In this document: piece after piece, positions 58,094 to 64,000 of the stretch
Layout: each line of letters begins with the position of its first letter
Numbering within the stretch: the first letter of the stretch is position 1
Assembly: GCA_903875575.1 (NCBI GenBank)
Contig: CAIQWJ010000016.1
Location: forward strand, 1 to 64,000
Length of the DNA: 64,000 nucleotides
From: an uncultured Acidobacteriia bacterium
Lineage (GTDB): Bacteria; Acidobacteriota; Terriglobia; Bryobacterales; Bryobacteraceae
Direction of reading: 5' to 3'
Program-made: the position numbers and the translations under genes
Notes under the pieces: model-generated
Database searches by the model: none
What the model saw: only the letters and a program-made list of their open reading frames with translations
What the model was told of the DNA's origin: nothing

Positions 58094-59665
58094 TCACTTT
58101 CGCAATTGGATCGTGACGGCGTCCTGCAGTTCATACCGGGCCCGATTCGTTTCCGTTTCCGCTTTCGGGTTGGCGTTGAGACGGAGTAGTTGCCTTTTTG
58201 CCGTGTCATAAGCGGGCCATTGCGGGAGGCCGGGTCCATTCGGGTTCCCGGTCTTCGCGAAGTTGGTCCAGTACGAGGTGAACAGATCCGCTACTTTGCG
58301 GTCGGAGGCACGCCAGGCGAGTTTCCTCGTGTCGAGAGTGGAGAACACGTACTCGATATCGGAAGCGTGTTGCGCCCCTGGATCGTCTGCGGGGGCGTCG
58401 CCGGTCTCGGTGGGGATGACGTGGTCGAAGAGGTAGCGATAGACGGGGGATTTCCCTGTGGCCAGGTGCATTTCGATCCACTTCCATGTGGAATAGACCA
58501 GGAAGTTGTCGCTGGTCAGTGCGATAGCGGAGAGTTTCGTCTGCCAGGCGTCGCAAGCGGGGTAGGCCTTCATGGCTTCGGCCTCTTTTCCCGGGAACTG
58601 CTTGCGAAGTTCCGCTTCCAGTGCAGCAGCGTTGGAGGCGGAAGGAATCATCACCTTGGATTCCGCCGAATTCCAGCCGGCAAGCAGAGGTACGTGGCTC
58701 TGTTTCCCCTGGGCGAAGATATCCCAGGGATCGGCGGTGAGCGAGTAGCCGTCCACAACGGGTGAGAACTTTGTCGGGTTAGCCGCGATGGCCTTGGCGA
58801 ACGATGCCGCCGGGAGGGCTCGCAAATCGGCCAGGGTTCTGGCCCCCATTGAGGTGGCTAGTTCCGTGCCCCATCTTTCAGCCTTTGCCAAAGGGGCGGT
58901 GGCAAGGGTGCCATCCGGCGCGGAGAAGTGAGCGCCGCTCTCGCCGATCGCGCGGGCGAACAAGCCATTAGCCATGGGTGACGCCATGAGGGCACTGACT
59001 GCGAAGGAGCCAGCCGATTCCCCGAAGACCGTGACTTTAGCCGGGTCCCCGCCGAACGCTGCGATATTGTCATGCACCCAGCGCAGGGCGGCAATCTGGT
59101 CAAGTAGTCCATAGTTACCGGACGCTTTGTAGGGGGATTCGGCTGTCAGGTCCGGGTGGGCCAGGAAGCCGAGGACACCCAGTCGGTAGTTGAGGGTGAC
59201 CAGAATGACGCCTTTTGAGGCGAGGACGCTGCCGTCATGGCGCCTCTCGTCACTCGCACCCGAGAAATAACCGCCGCCGTGGATCCACACCATCACGGGC
59301 AACTTTTCGCCCGCCGTTCTTGCGGGAGTCCAGACCGAAAGATAGAGGCAATCCTCGCTTTCCGCCGGGCTTTGGAACACCATGTCGGGGAAAGGGCTGG
59401 TCTGGACGCAGCGATTGCCGAACCTGTTGGCCGGGCGAATGCCGGTCCATTTGATGGCTGCTTCCGGGGCTTTCCAGCGGCGGGGGCCTACCGGAGGGGC
59501 GGCGTATGGGATACCGAGAAAAGCGCGAATGCCGGGTCGGCTGCCGGTGGTGCCTTCCAGCAGGCCGCCGGAAACGCGTACCTGGTCGGCGGCATGGAGG
59601 GAAAGGGTGGACATAAGAATTGTGATAGCACAGACCGTGCGGGAGACTGGCATAGGCACGATCAA
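58094..59665 (-). CDS. Secreted carboxylesterase (type B)
   Basis: 523 residues with a signal peptide (VCAITILMSTLSLHAAD). Serine hydrolase: GIPYAAPPVGPRRW, oxyanion WIHGGGYF, nucleophile Ser217 in GESAGS, FLVYSTWKWIEMH and the late acid/His region. Hydrolyses carboxylic esters outside the cytoplasm. The natural substrate is unknown. Convergent with the efflux operon. Confidence 0.94.
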   Translation of the reverse strand: MIVPMPVSRTVCAITILMSTLSLHAADQVRVSGGLLEGTTGSRPGIRAFLGIPYAAPPVGPRRWKAPEAAIKWTGIRPANRFGNRCVQTSPFPDMVFQSPAESEDCLYLSVWTPARTAGEKLPVMVWIHGGGYFSGASDERRHDGSVLASKGVILVTLNYRLGVLGFLAHPDLTAESPYKASGNYGLLDQIAALRWVHDNIAAFGGDPAKVTVFGESAGSFAVSALMASPMANGLFARAIGESGAHFSAPDGTLATAPLAKAERWGTELATSMGARTLADLRALPAASFAKAIAANPTKFSPVVDGYSLTADPWDIFAQGKQSHVPLLAGWNSAESKVMIPSASNAAALEAELRKQFPGKEAEAMKAYPACDAWQTKLSAIALTSDNFLVYSTWKWIEMHLATGKSPVYRYLFDHVIPTETGDAPADDPGAQHASDIEYVFSTLDTRKLAWRASDRKVADLFTSYWTNFAKTGNPNGPGLPQWPAYDTAKRQLLRLNANPKAETETNRARYELQDAVTIQLRK

Positions 59666-59826
59666 TGATCGGGTCGAGGATCGGCCGGAGTCAAGTCACC
59701 CGATTGTTCTCCCGGCCGCTCCAACTCCGCCGCCGGGCGGCTCCGATAGAAAGAATTTATGCCGCTCCCGCCGGGCAATGCCGCTTTTGCCAGACTTCGG
59801 GTGGGTCCCAGACCGCTAACCCATAG

Positions 59827-59842
59827 AAATAATCTATCAGCC
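59827..59842. repeat. Left copy of a repeat flanking the HExxH gene
   Basis: AAATAATCTAT followed by CAGCC. The right copy at 60570-60587 is AAATAATCTAT, two extra bases TA, then CAGCC. The pair brackets the HExxH gene. Confidence 0.5.
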
Positions 59843-59878
59843 CTAACGATTTTTATGCTGGTGGCGCAAAATCCGGTA

Positions 59879-59910
59879 TATAATCGAGTCCGTGGAGCTG
59901 TGTCAGCTCC
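59879..59910 (+). promoter_or_regulatory. Promoter and leader hairpin of the HExxH gene
   Basis: A perfect -10 TATAAT (59879-59884) has no good -35 (TGCTGG at 17 bases). About 10 bases further a perfect hairpin GGAGCTG/CAGCTCC (59894-59900, 59904-59910) has a 3-base loop and is followed by TTTCTC. It would lie at the very 5' end of the message and could be a protective or regulatory stem. Confidence 0.5.
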
Positions 59911-59932
59911 TTTCTCAAAGTCGAGAAAAGCA

Positions 59933-60547
59933 ATGCGCCCTGTCCTGATTTGCGCCATTTTGACGGTCTCCCTCGCTCTGGCGTTGGTGGCGACGGTCAA
60001 CCATCCCATCCCTTCTGGTCTCACGGTAGTCCTCGATTTTCGCGGCGCTCATTCGGACCCTTCGATTCGCGAGATGGAAAGCGAAACCTCAAATATTCTC
60101 AAGACCACCGGCCTGAAGCTGGACTGGCGTCTGCGTAATGAAGCTTCGAGGGAGACGTATCCTGATCTTGTTGTCATGACTTTCAAGGGATCCTGTAAGT
60201 TCGATATGAGCCCCCGAGTTTATGACGAACCGGGTCCGCTGGCCAGCACGAAAACCACTGACCATCAGATCCAGTCGTTTGGCCAGGTGGATTGCGATCA
60301 CGTGGTGCAGTCGGCGCGGTCAGCCATGTGGGGTGGCGACTTCAAGAAGGCCGATCTGCTGGTAGGGCGGGCACTGGGACGCGTGCTGACCCACGAACTC
60401 GTTCACATGCTGACCCGTTCGGCGGACCACGGTCGTGAAGGTGTCTTTGAAGCCGCGCTTTCCGGGAAGCAGCTGATTTCCCCTACACTGCCGCTGGCGG
60501 CGATGGATGTCGACCGTCTGATGTCAGGCTTCGAGAGCGAGCAGTAG
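59933..60547 (+). CDS. Secreted HExxH zinc protease-like protein
   Basis: 204 residues from ATG 59933, which begins a signal peptide (LICAILTVSLALALVATV). The C-terminal half holds GRALGRVLTHELVHMLTRS: HELVH at 154-158 and a third His at 166 (ADHGREGV), a likely zinc site with a longer gap than metzincins. Related secreted proteins with ALGRVLAHELYH are common in Acidobacteriota, but no substrate is known. The length is short for a protease, so it may need a partner or be a regulated minimal enzyme. Confidence 0.75.
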   Translation: MRPVLICAILTVSLALALVATVNHPIPSGLTVVLDFRGAHSDPSIREMESETSNILKTTGLKLDWRLRNEASRETYPDLVVMTFKGSCKFDMSPRVYDEPGPLASTKTTDHQIQSFGQVDCDHVVQSARSAMWGGDFKKADLLVGRALGRVLTHELVHMLTRSADHGREGVFEAALSGKQLISPTLPLAAMDVDRLMSGFESEQ

Positions 60548-60877
60548 AAACCCCGTAGTTCTCCCATCAAAATAATCTATTACAGCCGTACCAGACCGTA
60601 CTTCCTGTCCAACAGTATTCGGTTTGCTTATTGACTTTGTTTACGTCCACGCGCTACCCTGATCTTGTTCGCGGCTGTATCCCGTCTGGTGGCGCAAGCC
60701 ACCTGGATCAAGCCCGGCGACGCCCCGAAGCGCCTCCTTTTTTCTCCCGGTCCTGAGATCAAGTCTCCCTGTAATCCCTCGTGTGTTCAGATCGCGCCGT
60801 TGCGCGCCTGTGCAAGGCGATGAGGGGGGATCAAGCGGGACAGCACTGCGCCCAGTGACTATACCAGGAGAAAAAAC
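60548..60877 (+). ncRNA. Structured leader upstream of the exported aminotransferase (candidate RNA regulator)
   Basis: This 330-base gap carries, in order: the right repeat copy (60570-60587); a TTGACT box near 60634-60639 with TACCCT 18 bases on; a hairpin GGTGGC-GCAA-GCCACC (60688-60703) with a GNRA tetraloop; and GGCG...CGCC followed by TTTTTT (60716-60744). Next come GAGA/TCTC around TCAAG (about 60753-60765), CGCCT/AGGCG (near 60805-60820) and CACTG/CAGTG (near 60843-60856). The word GATCAAG occurs three times. GGAG precedes the ATG. It fits no riboswitch class I can name. Function is inference. Confidence 0.45.
60570..60587. repeat. Right copy of a repeat flanking the HExxH gene
   Basis: AAATAATCTAT-TA-CAGCC, matching 59827-59842 except for two inserted bases. 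Confidence 0.5.
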
Positions 60878-62074
60878 ATGACGCTTACATCATCGGAACA
60901 GAAACATTTTCTGAAGAACGGTTTCTCGCGCAGGAACTTCGGTCGCATCGCCACCATGATGGCGGCAGGCACGACGCTGCCCTTCTACAACGAGCCTGCT
61001 CTGGCGCAGTTGTCGAGAGTCGACAACATTCCCGACGACGCGGTGGTGATTAACGCGAACGAGAATCCGCTGGGGCCGAGTCCGGAAGCGATGGAAGCAG
61101 CGCACAAGATCATTTCCAACGGCGGTCGTTACCTGTACGGGGAAACGGACAAGGCGAAGAACCTGCTCGCGAGCCAGGAAGGGCTGAAGCCGGAATATGT
61201 CCGCATGTTCCCCGGCTCGAGCGGCCCTCTGCACCAGGCGGTTTTGGCGTTCTGTTCGCCCACGAAATCCTACGTGGTTGCCGATCCCGGCTATGAAGCC
61301 GGCGGTCGTGCGGCGGCCTTCATCAAGGCCAAGACCGTGAAAGTGCCGCTACTCAAGCCGAGCTATGCCCATGACGTCAAGGCGATGGCTGCCGTGAAAG
61401 ACGCGGGTCTGATCTACATCTGCAATCCGAACAACCCATCCGGCACGATGACCACTCGGGCCGATATCGAATGGCTGGTTGCCAACAAGCCGGCAGGTGC
61501 AATCGTCATGATCGACGAAGCCTATACGCACATTGCGCCCAATGCCTATTTCTGCAGCGATCTGGTGGCGAAGGATAAGGATGTCATCATCCTGCGCACA
61601 TTCTCAAAGATTTACGGCCTGGCGGGTCTGCGCGCGGGTGCCGTTCTGGCACGTCCGGACCTGATGGACAAGCTATCGGGCTGGACCGGAAGCCTCATCT
61701 GGAGTTCGCCTTCGATCACCGGCATGGTCGCAGCTACAGCCAGCCTGGCATCGAAAACGCTGATCCCGGAACGGAAGGCGAAAATCGGCGCGGTTCGCGA
61801 CGATGTTTTCAACTTCTTCGAGAAGAAGAAGATTAAGTATATTCCTTCTGTCTCCAACTGCGTGATGGTGGATACCGGTAAGGTCGGCGTGGGCAAGGAT
61901 GGCACGCCGGATTACACGCAGAACCCCGTCATGCTGGCGTTGCGCACCCAACCGGAGCACGTCTACATCGGGCGCGTCTGGCAGACAATGCCCACATACG
62001 TTCGCGTGACGATCGGTACTGCGGACGAAATGGCTAAGTTCAAGACGGCATTTGCCAAAGTCATGGGCGTTTAG
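60878..62074 (+). CDS. Tat-exported PLP-dependent aminotransferase (HisC-like)
   Basis: 398 residues. The N-terminus NGFSRRNFGRIATMMAAGT is a classical twin-arginine signal (SRRNFG). The rest is a class I/II aminotransferase similar to histidinol-phosphate aminotransferase: INANENPLGPSPEAMEAA, NPNNPSGTMT, IDEAYTHI, and the PLP lysine near 244 in LRTFSKIYGLAGLRAG. Export of a folded PLP enzyme is unusual, but Tat-tagged HisC-like proteins do occur in Acidobacteriota. Substrate unknown. Preceded by the structured leader. Confidence 0.9.
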   Translation: MTLTSSEQKHFLKNGFSRRNFGRIATMMAAGTTLPFYNEPALAQLSRVDNIPDDAVVINANENPLGPSPEAMEAAHKIISNGGRYLYGETDKAKNLLASQEGLKPEYVRMFPGSSGPLHQAVLAFCSPTKSYVVADPGYEAGGRAAAFIKAKTVKVPLLKPSYAHDVKAMAAVKDAGLIYICNPNNPSGTMTTRADIEWLVANKPAGAIVMIDEAYTHIAPNAYFCSDLVAKDKDVIILRTFSKIYGLAGLRAGAVLARPDLMDKLSGWTGSLIWSSPSITGMVAATASLASKTLIPERKAKIGAVRDDVFNFFEKKKIKYIPSVSNCVMVDTGKVGVGKDGTPDYTQNPVMLALRTQPEHVYIGRVWQTMPTYVRVTIGTADEMAKFKTAFAKVMGV

Positions 62075-62125
62075 CGGATTCGCTGCGGACAACACTGGAC
62101 AACAGGATCGGGGTAAACCGGACTC

Positions 62126-63406
62126 ATGATCAGATCTACGGGCAGGTACAGCTGGGAACGTTTCATGGGGGATTGCGCGGGGGGGATGATTGCCGCCCTG
62201 ATCGCGCTGCCGTATGGTTTGTCGATGGCAGCCCTGATGGGGCTGCCGCCGATTCTGGGCGTGGTGACGTCGATCATGACGGCACCAATTACAGCCATCT
62301 TCGGACGAAATCCCGTGCTGATTGGCGGGACAGCGAGCGTGACGGTTCCGTTCATCGCGGCTGCCGTGCGGTCGCAGGGGATTGGCGGCGCGGCCAAGGT
62401 GACGATGGTCGCGTCTGTCCTGATGATGGTGTTTTGCGTATTGCGGCTCGGGAGATATGCGTCGAAGGTGCCGCCGCCGGTGGTGGCTGGTTTCTCGGCC
62501 GGGATTGGCGCAATCATGCTGATCTCACAGCTCAACGTGATCTTCGGCGTTCATGCGATCTCCGGCACTGGCAACAATTCACTGGAACTGCTGGCTGGCG
62601 TGCTGGGAGAACTTGGCAAAGCGCGATGGGCTCCGGCGTTGCTGGGTGGTACGGTCATGCTCTCCGCGGCGCTGGTGATGCGCTGGGCCCCGCGCTGGCC
62701 AGCACCGCTGATCGGTGTTGCCCTGGCGGGAATTGTAGCGAGACTTCTGTTTCTGCACGAGCCTGAGGTTGGTTCGCTGCATTTGACGCTGCCGCCGTTC
62801 GCAGCCTTCTCGTGGACTCCCGATGACGTGATCAACGTGGTACCTAAGGGGCTGATGCTGGCCTTCGTTTCGGCGGCAAACCTGCTGCTGACATCGCGGG
62901 CGGTGGAGCACTTCCGCGGCAAACACAAGCATCTGAAGCGCAGCGACGCCGACGCGGAACTGGGGGCTTACGGAATTGCCAATCTAACGGTGGGCATTTT
63001 TGGCGCACCGATGAGCATCGGAATTCCAGCCCGCAGCGTGGCCAACGTTCGATGCGGCGGTACGTCGCGGGTATCGAATCTCATGCATGGTTTGTTTCTC
63101 TTCATGCTGGTCAGCATGGGGTCCGGCGTGCTGGCGCATATCCCGATGGCCGCGCTCGCGGGGGTTACGGCGTGGATGGGTCTTTGCCTGCTCGACGTCA
63201 GCGCCTGGCGGCGTCTTCCCAAGATGCGGCATACTGACGCCAGCGCCTTCCTGGTGACGGCAGTAGGCGTACTGGTGGTCAACGCCGTGGCCGCAGTGCT
63301 GGCCGGGTGCGCAATTTACGTGGCACATTATCTGTACGTCCGATTCGTGAAGGCGACCGAAGCTGTACGCGCCGGTGCCGCGACACCCGTGATCTCGGGT
63401 AAATAA
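62126..63406 (+). CDS. SulP family anion transporter without STAS domain
   Basis: 426 residues, about eleven membrane helices. The SulP start DCAGGMIAALIALPYGLSMAALMGLPP and the core TGGTASVTVPF-like segment, with VVAGFSAGIGAIM and FGAPMSIGIPARS, fit the family. The usual C-terminal STAS domain is missing, since the protein ends after the last helix (AIYVAHYLYVRF). Moves sulfate, bicarbonate or dicarboxylates. 52 bases after the aminotransferase in the same direction. Confidence 0.9.
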   Translation: MIRSTGRYSWERFMGDCAGGMIAALIALPYGLSMAALMGLPPILGVVTSIMTAPITAIFGRNPVLIGGTASVTVPFIAAAVRSQGIGGAAKVTMVASVLMMVFCVLRLGRYASKVPPPVVAGFSAGIGAIMLISQLNVIFGVHAISGTGNNSLELLAGVLGELGKARWAPALLGGTVMLSAALVMRWAPRWPAPLIGVALAGIVARLLFLHEPEVGSLHLTLPPFAAFSWTPDDVINVVPKGLMLAFVSAANLLLTSRAVEHFRGKHKHLKRSDADAELGAYGIANLTVGIFGAPMSIGIPARSVANVRCGGTSRVSNLMHGLFLFMLVSMGSGVLAHIPMAALAGVTAWMGLCLLDVSAWRRLPKMRHTDASAFLVTAVGVLVVNAVAAVLAGCAIYVAHYLYVRFVKATEAVRAGAATPVISGK

Positions 63407-63478
63407 GCCGCTATTGACGGCGCGGCCAGTACCAGTCACACTAAATCCGAACGGGGTTTTGTCAAGGAGCAAAGAAGA

Positions 63479-64000
63479 ATGAAGCGCATATCGCTGACAG
63501 CCTGGATTTTGATCGCCCTTGTGGCCGGAATTGTCTTCGGTGCCGAATTTCCGGCGGCCGCGAAACAACTGGGGCTGCTGGGGACGATTTTTCTCCGTCT
63601 CATTAAGTCGATCATTGCGCCGCTGTTGTTTGGCACGCTGGTCTGCGGGATCGCAGGCACCGGCAATGTGAAGACGATGGGCCGCATAGGCGGGAAGGCG
63701 ATACTCTATTTTGAGATCGTCACGACGGTAGCGCTGTTTGTGGGACTGGGCTTCGTGAATATTGTGAAGCCGGGCGTTGGCGTGCACCTCACGGGCTCTG
63801 CCAGTGGAATCGCGGCCACCAATACCAGTCTGGCGGGGATTTTGGAACATACTTTCCCCACCAGCATTATCGATTCGATGGCGAAGGGCGAAGTGCTTCA
63901 GATCGTGGTGTTCGCGTTCCTGTTCGGCACGGCCTGCGCGGCGATCGGCGGCAAGGCGGAGCCTGTAGTTCAGTTCTGCAATTCGCTCTCCGAAATCATG
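63479..64000 (+). CDS. Dicarboxylate/amino acid:cation symporter (SDF family), 3' end cut by window
   Basis: 174 residues visible, running off the right edge. MKRISLTAWILIALVAGIVFG, then LGTIFLRLIKSIIAPLLFGTLVCGIA, KTMGRIGGKAILYFEIVTTVALFVGL and VVFAFLFGTACAAIGGKA match GltP/DctA transporters (split here for reading). AAGGAG gives a strong ribosome site. The SulP-symporter order suggests an uptake cassette together with the exported aminotransferase, but this is inference. Confidence 0.9.
   Translation, partial: MKRISLTAWILIALVAGIVFGAEFPAAAKQLGLLGTIFLRLIKSIIAPLLFGTLVCGIAGTGNVKTMGRIGGKAILYFEIVTTVALFVGLGFVNIVKPGVGVHLTGSASGIAATNTSLAGILEHTFPTSIIDSMAKGEVLQIVVFAFLFGTACAAIGGKAEPVVQFCNSLSEIM

Overview
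The window is 64 kb of GC-rich, densely coded bacterial chromosome. It most resembles an Acidobacteriota genome of the Bryobacterales/Solibacter type. The strongest pointers are a TIGR03435-type secreted protein (44.6 kb), a rodA/RNase E pair, a lineage-typical secreted HExxH protein (59.9 kb), a repeat-like family of helical hypothetical proteins (8.2 and 12.6 kb) and intergenic repeat elements. The assignment comes from recognised families, not from a database search. No rRNA, tRNA, CRISPR array, prophage or intact transposase was seen.

Layout. 0.2-2.8 kb: a two-subunit IorAB-type molybdenum hydroxylase. 2.9-8.9 kb: a methyltransferase, an RNase E/G with a very large insertion in its S1 domain, rodA and a helical hypothetical. 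9.0-11.1 kb: a marR-yceI-pirin cluster with a well-formed promoter/operator. 11.2-12.4 kb: an HTH/PIN toxin-antitoxin-like pair with its promoter. 12.6-16.8 kb: a second helical hypothetical, a DCC-lipase maturation factor fusion and phosphoglucomutase. 17.3-21.3 kb: an FKBP-DinB fusion and an ftcD-SDR-trpS run. 21.6-29.8 kb: RNA methyltransferases rlmD and rsmE, a ThuA-domain protein, a PspC protein, two metallophosphoesterases, an antitoxin beside a decayed PIN toxin, ruvAB and folK. 29.8-33.5 kb: a secreted protein diverging from an NtrB/NtrC-like two-component system. 33.5-34.3 kb: a HEPN module. 34.3-43 kb: glgB, an adenosine-deaminase-family gene, vapBC, lpxA, a C26 amidotransferase, mgtC, galM, a Sel1 protein and dut. 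43.1-44.6 kb: a two-domain ThyX homologue. 45.5-46.2 kb: a decayed CPBP protease. 46.3-48.2 kb: an alcohol dehydrogenase and a hydrolase. 48.5-58.0 kb: a complete tripartite RND efflux operon with two permeases (MdtABC/OprM-like), headed by a perfect palindrome. 58.1-64 kb: a carboxylesterase, a secreted HExxH protein, then a highly structured leader ahead of a Tat-exported PLP aminotransferase, a SulP transporter and a truncated Na+/H+-dicarboxylate symporter.

Themes. Much is housekeeping: envelope growth (rodA, lpxA), sugar and glycogen metabolism (pgm, glgB, galM), nucleotide supply (dut, thyX), recombination (ruvAB) and RNA modification (rlmD, rsmE, RNase E). Four toxin-antitoxin-like loci, one with a broken toxin, and three gene remnants (PIN, CHRD/PEP-CTERM, CPBP) lie between these genes. 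No complete, obviously new multi-gene defence or biosynthetic system is visible. The best candidates for something undescribed are the structured leader at 60.6-60.9 kb, the HEPN plus partner module at 33.5-34.3 kb, the split-motif ThyX homologue, the inserted RNase E and the operator-like palindromes at 11.08, 44.6 and 48.3 kb.
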